From contig NZ_QEXL01000001.1 of NCBI RefSeq assembly GCF_003311635.1, positions 28,843 to 92,842 of the forward strand: 64,000 nt of DNA, written 5' to 3'. This DNA comes from Novacetimonas cocois. GTDB lineage: Bacteria > Pseudomonadota > Alphaproteobacteria > Acetobacterales > Acetobacteraceae. A program made the position numbers and the translations under genes. This document shows positions 15,919 to 25,055 of the stretch, in pieces. The notes under the pieces were generated by a model, which was not told the DNA's origin, made no database searches, and was given only the letters and a program-made list of their open reading frames with translations. Every line of letters starts with the position of its first letter. Within the stretch, counting starts at the first letter, position 1.

Positions 15919-16677
15919 TCAGTCCTTCATGCCCTTGGCCACCGCCAGGCCACCGGCCGCCTGGCAGGTCGGCATCATTTCGATCTGGTTGATGTTGACG
16001 TGTGGTGGCAATCCCACGATCCATGAAACGGTTTCGGCAATGTCATCGGGCATCAGGGGGTGCGTCCCCTCATACACCGCCGCCGCCTTGGCATTATCGC
16101 GCAGGCGCACCTGGCTGAATTCACTGCCGCCACACAGGCCGGGCGCAATATTGGTGACCCGCACGTTCTGGCCCAGAAGATCGCAGCGCAGGTTGCGCAT
16201 GAACTGTTCGACAAAGGCCTTGGTCGCGCCATACACGTTCCCGCCGGTATAGGGATAGATCCCGGCCGTGCTGCCCAGCGAGACGATATGCCCGCGATCA
16301 CGCGCGACCATGCCCGGCAGCAGCGTGCGCGTCAGTTCCACCATTCCCGTGACGTTGGTGGCGATCATGTGTTCCCAGTCGCTGATCTCCGCCTCCTGCG
16401 CCTTTGCGATTCCCAGTGCGAGGCCCGCATTGTTCACCAGTATGTCGATCGCGCGCCATTCCTCGGGCAGGGCATCGGGCAGGGACTGGATCGCGGCCTT
16501 GTCCATCATGTCGAGGCGGAACGGCAGCAGCGCCTTTCCCAGCTGTGCCGCCAGCGTGTCCAGCCGTTCCTGACGGCGACCGGTGGCAATCACATGATAT
16601 CCGTCACGCACGAGACGCGTGGCGATGGCCTTTCCAAATCCGGACGTGGCGCCGGTGACAAGGGCAATCTTGGGCAT
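15919..16677 (-). CDS. ydfG: YdfG-like NADP-dependent 3-hydroxy acid dehydrogenase (SDR)
   Basis: 252 residues, classical short-chain dehydrogenase. TGATSGFGKAIA (residues 8-19) binds the cofactor, followed by TGRRQERL, which suggests NADP(H). NNAGLALG, the catalytic Tyr/Lys in YGATK (Ser in LGSTAG) and IAPGLCGGSEFSQVR follow. The C-terminal segment LPPHVNINQIEMMPT closely resembles E. coli YdfG, which oxidises L-allo-threonine and serine and reduces malonic semialdehyde. First gene of the pair with ppk2; its promoter lies in 16678-16870. Confidence 0.9.
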   Translation of the reverse strand: MPKIALVTGATSGFGKAIATRLVRDGYHVIATGRRQERLDTLAAQLGKALLPFRLDMMDKAAIQSLPDALPEEWRAIDILVNNAGLALGIAKAQEAEISDWEHMIATNVTGMVELTRTLLPGMVARDRGHIVSLGSTAGIYPYTGGNVYGATKAFVEQFMRNLRCDLLGQNVRVTNIAPGLCGGSEFSQVRLRDNAKAAAVYEGTHPLMPDDIAETVSWIVGLPPHVNINQIEMMPTCQAAGGLAVAKGMKD

Positions 16678-16871
16678 CGGATGCTTCCTTTCGGTCTGTT
16701 GGGATGCAGGGGGAGGGGAACAGTGTGATGCTCCTGGTCAACATATTCAAATTCACGGGGCATGTTTACGGGGGCGCGCATGTTCAGGAACACACATGCG
16801 CGACATGACCATGACGAACGACCCCACATGCATGGATTACGCATCAGGATGGCGGATTTTCCATGAAATGG

Positions 16872-16900
16872 TTGCAAAGCAGCGGGAATCTGGTTCTATC
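16872..16900 (+). promoter_or_regulatory. Candidate yqgE promoter
   Basis: TTGCAA (16872-16877) and TCTATC (16895-16900) are spaced by exactly 17 bases. Transcription would start around 16907, at the ATG of yqgE, implying a leaderless or near-leaderless mRNA if that start is right. Confidence 0.35.
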
Positions 16901-16907
16901 CTCAGGC

Positions 16908-17492
16908 ATGGCTAAGATATCCATGACATCAGGTCACAACCTGACCGGACATTTGCTGGTGGCGACCCCGGCCCTTATGGATACGCCCTTTGCGCGTAGC
17001 GTCATCTACCTGTGTGCGCATTCGGCGGAAGACGGGGCCATGGGACTGGTGGTCAATCGCCGGTTGTCCCAGCCCATGCTTGATGACGTGCTGGAGCAGC
17101 TTGGCGTGGCCCCCGTGCCACCGCGCCGCCGGATCGGGATCTGCGCTGGCGGGCCGGTCGACAGCTCACGCGGGTTTGTCCTGCATTCCGCTGACTGGGA
17201 AGGCAACGGCAGCATGGCGGTCAACGACAGCACCATCCTGACCGCAAGCCTCGATATCCTGCGGGTCATCGCGGACGGGGCAGGGCCACAGCACGCCCTG
17301 CTGGCGATGGGGCACGCCAGTTGGGAGGCCGGGCAGCTGGAAGACGAAATCCTGCACCACAATGCGTGGGTGTCTGCCCCCGCAACCGAAGACATCATCT
17401 TCAGCCCCGATCACACCGGCAAATGGCGGCAGGCACTGGCAAGCGTGAATATCGATCCCGCATGGTTCAGTTCATGCAGCGGGAACGCCTGA
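16908..17492 (+). CDS. yqgE: YqgE/AlgH family protein
   Basis: 194 residues. Family segments: LTGHLLVATPALMDTPFARS near the N terminus, YLCAHSAEDGAMGLVVNR, GGPVDSSRGFVLHS, and LAMGHASWEAGQLEDEI. YqgE/AlgH proteins are widespread, small and cytosolic with no agreed biochemical role. The frame is open to 16863. I chose the ATG at 16908 because it gives the usual family length; 16923 is another option. No Shine-Dalgarno precedes 16908, consistent with the promoter position just upstream. It converges on clpA with a terminator between. Confidence 0.9.
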   Translation: MAKISMTSGHNLTGHLLVATPALMDTPFARSVIYLCAHSAEDGAMGLVVNRRLSQPMLDDVLEQLGVAPVPPRRRIGICAGGPVDSSRGFVLHSADWEGNGSMAVNDSTILTASLDILRVIADGAGPQHALLAMGHASWEAGQLEDEILHHNAWVSAPATEDIIFSPDHTGKWRQALASVNIDPAWFSSCSGNA

Positions 17493-17549
17493 CCGAGAAC
17501 ATTGCGGCCGGCAGCACGCCACGGACCGAAAAAGGGGAGCACATATGAA

Positions 17550-17575
17550 AACAGGGACCGTTTCCGGTCCCTGTT
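17550..17575 (-). terminator. Terminator of clpA, between yqgE and clpA
   Basis: Perfect 11-bp stem (AACAGGGACCG 17550-17560 with CGGTCCCTGTT 17565-17575) around a 4-base loop. On the minus strand the stem runs into TTTTCATATG, so it fits as the clpA terminator; the plus-strand side lacks a T-run. Confidence 0.75.
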
Positions 17576-17607
17576 CCCTGTTGCGGCCCGTTCCAGATGG
17601 AAAAGGC

Positions 17608-19947
17608 TCAGTCCGCGGTTTCAGACTCTTTTTCGTTGTCGCCTTCATCCCCTTCCGTCGCGGAGGCGGCGGGATCGTGGGAGATGTAGTCGAAGTCCAG
17701 CTTGCCATCCTTGAGCGAAATCTTGACGACCCCGCCCTTGACCAGCTTGCCGAACAGCAGTTCCTCGGCCAGCGGCTTCTTGATGTTTTCCTGAATGACG
17801 CGACCCAGCGGACGCGCGCCATACAGCCGGTCGTACCCACGTTCCGCCAGCCATTCCTTCGCGGCCGACGAAATCTCGATCATCACGTTGCGATCCGCCA
17901 GCTGGGCTTCCAGCTGGAAGATGAACTTCTCCACCACACGGTCCACCACTTCGGGCGACAGGTGGGCAAAGGGAATGATCGCATCCAGGCGGTTGCGGAA
18001 TTCGGGGGTGAAGATGCGCTTGATGGCTTCCTCGTCCTCACCCTCCCGCCCGTTGCGGGCGAAACCGATGGCTTCCTTGCTCAGGTCGGCGGCCCCCGCG
18101 TTGGTCGTCATGATCAGCATGACATTGCGGAAATCGACCGTCTTGCCGTTGTGATCCGTCAGGCGGCCATGATCCATGACCTGCAGCAGGACATTGTAAA
18201 GATCCGGATGCGCCTTCTCGATCTCGTCAAGCAGCAGGATCGCATGCGGGTGCTGGTCGATCGCATCGGTCAGCAGTCCGCCCTGATCGAACCCGACATA
18301 GCCCGGCGGCGCGCCAATCAGGCGCGAAATCGAATGCCGTTCCATGTATTCGGACATGTCAAAGCGGATCAGTTCGATGCCCAGCGTGCTGGCCAGCTGC
18401 TTTGCCACCTCGGTCTTGCCCACGCCCGTCGGGCCGGAGAAGAGGTAGTTGCCGATCGGCTTTTCCGCATCGCGCAGACCCGCGCGCGACAGCTTGATCG
18501 CCGCCGTCAGTGCCTCGATCGCCTTGTCCTGCCCATAGACCATGCCCTTGAGGTCACGTTCGAGGGAACGCAGCGTCTCCTTGTCGTCCGACGACACGCT
18601 CTTGGGCGGGATGCGGGCGATCTTGGCGACGATATCCTCGACATCCTTCAGGGTGATGGTCTTGCGCCGCCGGTTTTCGGGCACCAGCATGCGCGACGCC
18701 CCCACCTCGTCAATGACGTCGATGGCCTTGTCCGGCAGCTTGCGGTCATGGATGTACTTCGCCGCCAGTTCCACCGCCCCACGGATCGCGTCATCGGTGT
18801 AACGGACCTTGTGGTGCTTTTCGTAATTGACCTTCAGCCCGCGCAGGATCTTGACCGCGTCATCGACGGACGGTTCGGCCACGTCGATTTTCTGGAACCT
18901 GCGCACCAGCGCCCGGTCCTTTTCGAAATGCTGGCGGTATTCCTTGTAGGTGGTGGAGCCGATGCAGCGCAGCGTGCCTGCCGCCAGAGCGGGTTTGAGC
19001 AGGTTGGACGCATCCATCGCACCGCCTGACGTGGCGCCCGCGCCGATTACGGTATGGATTTCGTCGATGAACAGGATGCTGCCCGGATTGTTGTCAAGCT
19101 CCGTCACCACGGCCTTCAGCCGTTCCTCGAAATCACCGCGATAGCGCGTGCCCGCCAGCAATGCGCCCATGTCGAGGGAATAGATGGTGGAGTTGAGCAG
19201 GACCTCCGGCACGTCGCCTTCGACGATGCGCTTGGCCAGCCCTTCGGCAATCGCGGTCTTGCCCACGCCGGGGTCGCCCACGTACAGCGGGTTGTTCTTG
19301 GTGCGGCGGCACAGGATCTGGATCGTGCGTTCGATTTCCGAATCGCGCCCGATCAGCGGATCGATCTTCCCCTCGCCAGCCTTGTCGTTGAGGTTGGCGC
19401 AGTAGGTCGAAAGGGCGTCCTGGCTTTTCTGCCGTCCCTTGCCGGTTTCCTCGCGCTCCGGGTCCGGTCCTTCGGACGGGGTGCCGGCGACGGGGCGACG
19501 GGTGGAGCGTTCCGGGGCCTTCGCGATCCCGTGGGAGATGAAGTTGACGGCGTCCAGGCGCGTCATGTCCTGCAGCTGCAGGAAATAGACGGCATGGCTT
19601 TCGCGTTCGGCGAACAGGGCGACAAGGACGTTTGCCCCCGTGACCTCGTCCCGGCCGGTGGACTGGACATGGATGGCCGCGCGCTGGATCACGCGCTGGA
19701 AGGCGGCTGTCGGCTTGGGATCGACGGCGCGGTCGGACGCCAGCCCCGCCAGATCCTTGTCCAGGAATTCCGTCAGGTCATGCCGCAGCTTGTCCAGGTC
19801 GACGCCACAGGCCCGGAAGACCGTAACCGCGTCCGGGTCGTCGATGAGGGAGAGAAGAAGATGTTCGAGGGTGGCATATTCATGCCGCCGTTCGCTGGCG
19901 AGTGTCAGCGCACGATGAAGCGTCTGTTCCAGATTACGTGACAACAT
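17608..19947 (-). CDS. clpA: ATP-dependent Clp protease ATP-binding subunit ClpA
   Basis: 779 residues. ClpA unfolds substrates and feeds them to ClpP, which is not in this window. The N domain (residues 1-140) binds ClpS. AAA+ module 1 has Walker [14 protein letters not shown] and Walker [12 protein letters not shown]; module 2 has [13 protein letters not shown] and [11 protein letters not shown]. The IGF loop that docks on ClpP is present in [10 protein letters not shown], so it should work with ClpP. It lies downstream of clpS on the same strand. Together with Aat at 46.4 kb this supplies recognition, delivery and unfolding for N-degron proteolysis. Confidence 0.97.
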   Translation of the reverse strand: MLSRNLEQTLHRALTLASERRHEYATLEHLLLSLIDDPDAVTVFRACGVDLDKLRHDLTEFLDKDLAGLASDRAVDPKPTAAFQRVIQRAAIHVQSTGRDEVTGANVLVALFAERESHAVYFLQLQDMTRLDAVNFISHGIAKAPERSTRRPVAGTPSEGPDPEREETGKGRQKSQDALSTYCANLNDKAGEGKIDPLIGRDSEIERTIQILCRRTKNNPLYVGDPGVGKTAIAEGLAKRIVEGDVPEVLLNSTIYSLDMGALLAGTRYRGDFEERLKAVVTELDNNPGSILFIDEIHTVIGAGATSGGAMDASNLLKPALAAGTLRCIGSTTYKEYRQHFEKDRALVRRFQKIDVAEPSVDDAVKILRGLKVNYEKHHKVRYTDDAIRGAVELAAKYIHDRKLPDKAIDVIDEVGASRMLVPENRRRKTITLKDVEDIVAKIARIPPKSVSSDDKETLRSLERDLKGMVYGQDKAIEALTAAIKLSRAGLRDAEKPIGNYLFSGPTGVGKTEVAKQLASTLGIELIRFDMSEYMERHSISRLIGAPPGYVGFDQGGLLTDAIDQHPHAILLLDEIEKAHPDLYNVLLQVMDHGRLTDHNGKTVDFRNVMLIMTTNAGAADLSKEAIGFARNGREGEDEEAIKRIFTPEFRNRLDAIIPFAHLSPEVVDRVVEKFIFQLEAQLADRNVMIEISSAAKEWLAERGYDRLYGARPLGRVIQENIKKPLAEELLFGKLVKGGVVKISLKDGKLDFDYISHDPAASATEGDEGDNEKESETAD

Positions 19948-19970
19948 GCCGAGACGCTCCTTTTCCAGAG

Positions 19971-19987
19971 GGGGCCGTTGCGGCCCC
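19971..19987 (-). promoter_or_regulatory. Hairpin in the clpS-clpA intergenic region
   Basis: GGGGCCG/CGGCCCC, 7-bp perfect stem with a 3-base loop, about 24 bases upstream of the clpA ATG. It has no T-tail. It may tune clpA translation or message stability after clpS. Confidence 0.35.
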
Positions 19988-20105
19988 GGGGATCATGACC
20001 GGACAATCAACCTGATCTTTGTCCCGTTGCGGAGAGAATGCCAGAGGAAATTTGCATAAATCCGCATGAAAGAATGCAAGAGGGGAAAAATGCCTGACCG
20101 TGGCC

Positions 20106-20594
20106 TCAGTCCTTTTCGATCGTGCATTGCAGGGGATGCTGGTTCTGGCGTGCAAGGTCCATGACCTGCGTGACCTTTGTTTCAGCGACTTCGTAGGTGA
20201 AGACGCCACATACGCCGACGCCACGCTTGTGGACATGCAGCATGATGTCGGTCGCCTCCTCCCGGTTTTTCTGGAAAAACCTTTCCAGAACGTGAACGAC
20301 GAATTCCATTGGCGTGTAATCGTCATTCAGCATCAGAACCTTGTACATCGCCGGCTTGCGGGTCTGTGGCCGGGTCCTGATGACAACGCCCGCCAGCCCG
20401 TCGTCATTGCCGTTGTCGCCGGTGCCGTCGGGACGGCGCGGGGGCGTGTTTCCGCCATGCGCGTGCGCAGGCATGGTCCCCGCGCGATGCGGCGACGGTT
20501 CGACGGCAGTGAAGGGTAGGCTCTTGACGGACATGATCTTACCATATTGGAAGTCCATTCCCCGTTGAAAGGGGCTGCGGGCATTATTGGTCAT
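20106..20594 (-). CDS. clpS: ATP-dependent Clp protease adaptor ClpS
   Basis: 162 residues from the ATG at 20594, which has an AGGAGG site upstream. The core (residues about 80-162) contains [15 protein letters not shown], with the acidic N-degron pocket (Asp91, Asp92) and gate Met96, then [22 protein letters not shown]. ClpS hands proteins with Leu, Phe, Tyr or Trp N termini to ClpA. The N-terminal 75 residues are a low-complexity Gly/Pro/Asp-rich extension, longer than in typical ClpS of about 105-120 residues; an internal start at MSVKSLPF (residue 21) is also possible. clpA follows 158 bases downstream. Confidence 0.93.
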   Translation of the reverse strand: MTNNARSPFQRGMDFQYGKIMSVKSLPFTAVEPSPHRAGTMPAHAHGGNTPPRRPDGTGDNGNDDGLAGVVIRTRPQTRKPAMYKVLMLNDDYTPMEFVVHVLERFFQKNREEATDIMLHVHKRGVGVCGVFTYEVAETKVTQVMDLARQNQHPLQCTIEKD

Positions 20595-20805
20595 GATTTT
20601 TTCGCCTCCTCGCGGTTTCGTGTGACGAAGTGACGTGACGTGGGCGGTCGCGCAATACAAAGTTGCATGCAGCTTACGGTATTTCCCCGATTCCGCTCTG
20701 GACGCTGGCGTCCCGCGCTGTCTAGGATGGGGCGGAACCAATTGGTCATATGATGGAGGCCCGGGGACAACGCCCCATGGCGCAGCACTGGATGATAATC
20801 ACCAC

Positions 20806-21957
20806 ATGTCCGCTTTTCCCCATCGTATGATGCGCCTTTTCATTGCACGCGCCGCCCGGATGAAGGTTTCCCTTCTGACATTCGTGGGTCTGGCGGCATT
20901 CCTCCTTGGTGGCGCGGGACAGGCGCGGGCCCAGTACGTGGGGCAGATCAGCTCCATCGTCATGGACGCGCGCACCGGTGCCATCCTGTCGCAGTCGAAT
21001 GCCGACCTGCGCCGCTATCCCGCCAGCCTGACAAAGCTGATGACGCTTTACCTGACGTTCAAGGCGTTGCGCGCGGGGCGCATCACGCTGGATCAGGTCG
21101 TGCCCGTCAGCGCGCATGCCGCCTCGATGGAGCCGTCGAAGCTGGGCCTGCGTCCGGGCAGCTACCTGACGGTGGAGGAGGCGATCCTCGCGCTCGTGAC
21201 GAAATCGGCCAATGACGCCGCCTGCGCGCTGGGGGAATTCCTCGGCGGCGGTAACGAGGCGGTCTTTGCCCAGATCATGACGCAGCAGGCGGCACGCCTG
21301 TCGATGAACGACACCTCGTTCCGCAACGCCTCCGGCCTGCCGAACGAGGAGCAGATGACCTCCGCGCGCGACCTTGCGACGCTGGCGCGGCACATCGCGC
21401 TGGATTTCAGCGAATATTACCATTACTTCGCGGTTCCGGCCTTCTACTTCCGCGGGCGCTATGTTCCCAACCACGACCCGATGCTCCAGTCCTATCCGGG
21501 GGCGGACGGGCTGAAGACCGGCTATACCGCCGTGGCGGGGCATAACCTCGTGACGTCGGCGGTGCGTGACAACGTGCGTCTGATCGGCGTGGTCATGGGC
21601 GCGTCCTCCAACATGCAGCGTAACGCCGTAATGGCGGACCTGCTTGACGACAGCTTCCGCCGCGAGGGGATCGCCCCCGTGCAGCGGCCGCTGGTCCTGG
21701 CGCGCAACACGCTGGCCGCGCGCCGTCGCGCCACGGCCCGTGGGGTGGTGCTTGCCAGTGCGCGCATGCGCATGGACGGGCCGGAACAGGTGGCGGATGC
21801 CTCCATTCCGCTGTCCTATGCTCGCATGCGCCGTTCGGGACATGTCCTTTCCACCCATGCGGCCCATGCGCATGCGCCGGCCCATGCCCATGTTCACCTT
21901 GTAGGCATGGGGCAGGTCCGGCATGGCACGGCCACTTCCCACAGGGCACGCAGCTAG
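20806..21957 (+). CDS. D-alanyl-D-alanine carboxypeptidase (S11 family) with His-rich C-terminal tail
   Basis: 383 residues from the ATG at 20806 (the frame is open further upstream but not protein-like). The signal peptide ends near ARA at about residue 42. All three active-site motifs are present: SLTK (74-77), SAN (134-136) and KTG (237-239), placing it in the PBP5/DacA-like group that trims peptidoglycan pentapeptides in the periplasm. The C-terminal 40 residues are unusual: histidines at 346, 351, 354, 356, 360, 362, 364, 373 and 379, in an Ala/Pro background, suggest metal binding. It lacks an obvious C-terminal amphipathic membrane anchor. It is divergent from clpS. Confidence 0.92.
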   Translation: MSAFPHRMMRLFIARAARMKVSLLTFVGLAAFLLGGAGQARAQYVGQISSIVMDARTGAILSQSNADLRRYPASLTKLMTLYLTFKALRAGRITLDQVVPVSAHAASMEPSKLGLRPGSYLTVEEAILALVTKSANDAACALGEFLGGGNEAVFAQIMTQQAARLSMNDTSFRNASGLPNEEQMTSARDLATLARHIALDFSEYYHYFAVPAFYFRGRYVPNHDPMLQSYPGADGLKTGYTAVAGHNLVTSAVRDNVRLIGVVMGASSNMQRNAVMADLLDDSFRREGIAPVQRPLVLARNTLAARRRATARGVVLASARMRMDGPEQVADASIPLSYARMRRSGHVLSTHAAHAHAPAHAHVHLVGMGQVRHGTATSHRARS

Positions 21958-22008
21958 GGCCAGTGTTCGTCCACGGGCGTTTCGTCCATGGGCGTGAAGC
22001 CCCCGTGG

Positions 22009-22037
22009 ATGACATGACAGGGCGATGGGGGTATAGA
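22009..22037 (+). promoter_or_regulatory. Candidate promoter for map-ggt
   Basis: ATGACA (22009-22014) and TATAGA (22032-22037) are spaced by exactly 17 bases. This would give a leader of roughly 110 bases that includes the hairpin at 22082-22104. Confidence 0.45.
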
Positions 22038-22081
22038 ACCTCCCGCCGTTCAGGGGATGGCATCGCGCCCGCCGGGTCGCG

Positions 22082-22104
22082 GCGCCGGGCTGCTTGCCCG
22101 GTGC
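22082..22104 (+). promoter_or_regulatory. Hairpin in the map leader
   Basis: GCGCCGGGC (22082-22090) pairs with GCCCGGTGC (22096-22104), nine pairs including one G-U, with a 5-base loop. No T-run follows, so it is more likely a 5' UTR structure than a terminator. Confidence 0.35.
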
Positions 22105-22156
22105 GCGCAGGGCAGGGGCGCGATCATGCGGGAATTAGCGACGAAGGGGTATCGGC

Positions 22157-22966
22157 ATGGATGGCGACATGAACGAGGGTAAGATTGTCCTGCATTCGCC
22201 CGAGGATTTTGTCGGCATGCGGGCAGCCGGGCAGCTTGCGGCGAAGACGCTCGACATGATTACGCCCCATGTGCGCGCGGGGGTGACGACTGGGGAACTT
22301 GACGACCTGATCCATGCCTACATGGTCGAACATGGGGGCGTGTCCGCGACGATCGGCTATCGCGGGTATCAGAAGGCAAGCTGCATTTCCATCAACCACG
22401 TTGTCTGCCACGGCATTCCCGGCGACAAGGTGCTGAAGGAAGGCGATATCCTCAATATCGACGTGACCGTCATCCTTGATGGCTGGTTTGGCGATACCAG
22501 CCGGATGTACACGGTCGGCACGCCGTCGATCAAGGCGCAGAAATTGATCGATGCCACCTATGAATCGCTGATGCTGGCCATCGCGGCAGTGCGTCCCGGC
22601 GCGACGATGGGCGATATCGGGCACGTGATCCAGACCTATGCCGAGGAACGGCGTTTTTCGGTGGTGCGCGATTTCTGCGGTCACGGGATCGGCCGGACCT
22701 TCCACGCCGCGCCGAACGTGCTGCATTATGGCCGGCCGGGCCACGGCGTCGTCCTGCGTCCGGGCATGTTCTTCACCATCGAGCCGATGCTCAATATCGG
22801 GCGTCCGGACGTGAAGATCCTTGACGATGGCTGGACCGCCGTGACGCGCGACCGTTCGCTGTCGGCGCAGTTCGAGCATATGATGGGCGTGACCGAAGAC
22901 GGATGTGAGGTCTTTACCTACTCTCCCGCCGGGCTGAACAAGCCGCCTTACGACACCGCCGGCTGA
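22157..22966 (+). CDS. map: Methionine aminopeptidase, type I
   Basis: 269 residues. It removes the initiator methionine from nascent proteins. Type Ia signature segments are present: INHVVCHGIPGDKVLKEGDI with the conserved His, NIDVTVILDGWFGDTSRMY with two metal-ligand Asp residues, FCGHGIGRTFHAAPNV with the metal His, and FFTIEPMLNIG and FEHMMGVTEDGCEV with metal Glu residues. No N-terminal zinc-finger extension. The ATG at 22157 follows GAAGGGGTATCGGC. ggt starts 13 bases after its stop. Confidence 0.97.
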   Translation: MDGDMNEGKIVLHSPEDFVGMRAAGQLAAKTLDMITPHVRAGVTTGELDDLIHAYMVEHGGVSATIGYRGYQKASCISINHVVCHGIPGDKVLKEGDILNIDVTVILDGWFGDTSRMYTVGTPSIKAQKLIDATYESLMLAIAAVRPGATMGDIGHVIQTYAEERRFSVVRDFCGHGIGRTFHAAPNVLHYGRPGHGVVLRPGMFFTIEPMLNIGRPDVKILDDGWTAVTRDRSLSAQFEHMMGVTEDGCEVFTYSPAGLNKPPYDTAG

Positions 22967-22979
22967 GCGGGTTGGCAGC

Positions 22980-24812
22980 ATGCTCCTGTCTGTCGGGAAG
23001 ATGAAAATGGATGCGGGGCAGCCCCTGCGCTGGTCGCGCCGGGCCGGTGGGCTGTTGCTGGCGGCCATATTGCTGCTGTCCGATGGCGTGGCTTGTGCCG
23101 CGCCGGTGGGCGGGACGGCGCATGATGATCCGCTGGCGTTTGGCGGTGGCTCCGCGCCCGTGCCGTCGATGCCGCCGGTGGGCGGGCGCGATGGCATGGT
23201 CGTCTCCGCCCAGACGCTGGCGTCGCAGGTTGGCGCGCGCATCCTGCAGCAGGGGGGCAATGCCGTCGATGCCGCCGTCGCGGTGGGATACGCCCTGGCC
23301 GTTGTCTATCCCGCGGCGGGCAATATCGGCGGTGGCGGGTTCATGACCCTGCGCACGCCGGACGGGCATGCGATATTCCTCGATTTCCGGGAACATGCCC
23401 CTGCCGCCGCGACAGCCACCATGTTCCAGGACGCCAGCGGCAACGTCATTGCCGGATTGTCGACCAAGGGATGGAAAGCCGTCGGGATCCCCGGCACTGT
23501 CGCCGGGCTGGAACTGGCGCGGCAGCGATGGGGACACCTGTCACGCAGGCAGGTCATGGCGCCGGCCATCGCCCTGGCGCGGGACGGATTTGTCCTGACC
23601 GATGGAGATGTGGAACTGATTTCCCACGGGAATGACGATTTCCGTCGCGATCCGGTGGCGCGCCGCTTTTTCCTGCGTCCCGACGGCTCCGGGCTGCAGG
23701 CGGGCGACCGTCTGGTGCAGCGCGAACTGGCGCAGGTGCTGGAACGGATTTCGCGTCAGGGGACCAGGGGGTTTTACGAGGGACGCACCGCAACCGAGAT
23801 CGTGGAGGCCAGTCGCAGGGGTGGCGGCCTTCTGACGCGTGCCGACCTGTCGGGATATAGGCCGCGCCTGCTGCCGACCCTGACCTGCGATTATCGCGGA
23901 TATCACATCGACACCGCCCCCCCGCCCAGTGGCGGCGGCGTCGCGCTGTGCGAGATGCTGAACATCCTGTCGGGCTATGACATGCACCGCCTTGGTCTAT
24001 ACACCGCGCCCGCCGTCGCGCGGGAGGTGGAGGCCATGCGCCATGCCTATGCCGACCGGCAGGACCTTGGCGATCCGGCCTTTGTCGCCAATCCCGTCGC
24101 CCACCTGCTGGATGTGGAATATGCGCGCCAGATCCGCGCGGCCATCCCGACCGACCACGCGGTTGCCTCGACAACCATCCGTCCCGGCGTCCCCACGCCC
24201 GAGGGGCAGGAGACCACCCATTATTCCGTGATCGACCGGGACGGGATGGCCGTCGCCGTGACCTATACGCTGAACGGATGGTTTGGCGCGGGCATGGTGG
24301 CGGGGCGGACCGGCGTGTTCATGAACGATGAAATGGATGATTTCTCCACCCGGCCGGGCACGCCCAACATGTTCGGGATCGTCGGCAGCAAGGCGAACGA
24401 GATCGCGCCGGGCAAGACGCCGCTGTCCTCGATGACGCCCACCGTCATTTCGCGCGATGGAAAGCCGGTGATGGTGATCGGCAGTCCCGGTGGGTCGCGC
24501 ATTCCCACCATCGTCCTGTCGGTCGTGCTGGGCGTGATCGATTACGGGCTGGACATCCAGCACGCTGTCGACCTGCCGCGCATCCATGAACAGTGGCAGC
24601 CAGAGGCCGTGCAGGTGGAGCAGGGGGCCCTGACGCCCGGCGTGATCGACACGCTGCGGCGCGAGGGTTACAGCTTCCAGTCCTATCCCCACTGGGGCGT
24701 GGCCGAGGGGATCCTTGTCGGGGGACCGCGCCTGAACGCGCCCGCCGGGGACGCACGGTATTATGGCGGTGCCGACCGGCGCCACAGCACCAGTGCCGCG
24801 GTGGGGGAATGA
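22980..24812 (+). CDS. ggt: Gamma-glutamyltransferase
   Basis: 610 residues, a precursor that self-cleaves into two subunits. The N-terminal hydrophobic segment (GGLLLAAILLLSDGVACA) is a signal peptide, so the enzyme is periplasmic. The small subunit starts at Thr412 in the conserved TTHYSVIDRDG motif, the N-terminal nucleophile. PLSSMTPTVI and GSPGGSRIP are the substrate-binding blocks that follow. It cleaves gamma-glutamyl bonds of glutathione. Length and order are normal for bacterial GGT. It lies 13 bases downstream of map. Confidence 0.96.
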   Translation: MLLSVGKMKMDAGQPLRWSRRAGGLLLAAILLLSDGVACAAPVGGTAHDDPLAFGGGSAPVPSMPPVGGRDGMVVSAQTLASQVGARILQQGGNAVDAAVAVGYALAVVYPAAGNIGGGGFMTLRTPDGHAIFLDFREHAPAAATATMFQDASGNVIAGLSTKGWKAVGIPGTVAGLELARQRWGHLSRRQVMAPAIALARDGFVLTDGDVELISHGNDDFRRDPVARRFFLRPDGSGLQAGDRLVQRELAQVLERISRQGTRGFYEGRTATEIVEASRRGGGLLTRADLSGYRPRLLPTLTCDYRGYHIDTAPPPSGGGVALCEMLNILSGYDMHRLGLYTAPAVAREVEAMRHAYADRQDLGDPAFVANPVAHLLDVEYARQIRAAIPTDHAVASTTIRPGVPTPEGQETTHYSVIDRDGMAVAVTYTLNGWFGAGMVAGRTGVFMNDEMDDFSTRPGTPNMFGIVGSKANEIAPGKTPLSSMTPTVISRDGKPVMVIGSPGGSRIPTIVLSVVLGVIDYGLDIQHAVDLPRIHEQWQPEAVQVEQGALTPGVIDTLRREGYSFQSYPHWGVAEGILVGGPRLNAPAGDARYYGGADRRHSTSAAVGE

Positions 24813-24886
24813 CCTTTTGCGGGCAGGAGGTTTTTTTCCGACAGGCCCCTTGTGTCCCACGGGGGGATCTGTGTTAAGAAGCACGC

Positions 24887-24982
24887 GGAAGATCGGCCAT
24901 AGACGGGTACCTTGCCAACCCGGTCAGGTCCGGAAGGAAGCAGCCGCAGTGAGTTTCGCTCGGGTTATGTGTCCGGTCTTCC
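24887..24982 (+). ncRNA. ffs: Signal recognition particle RNA, bacterial small type (4.5S)
   Basis: The universally conserved SRP domain IV core is present: GGTCAGG, CCGGAAGGAAGCAGC at about 24922-24943. The ends GGAAGA...GG (from 24887) and CCGGTCTTCC (to 24982) close a long helix, giving a hairpin-like RNA of about 96 nt. The asymmetric loop and apical GGAA tetraloop region are intact. It lies between ggt and dnaX on the same strand. Confidence 0.95.
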
Positions 24983-25055
24983 ACCCTGGATCAAGGCCCC
25001 GCCAGCCTGCCGCGCAGGAAATGGCGCGCGCTGTTTACCTAGCCCGGATGCATCA

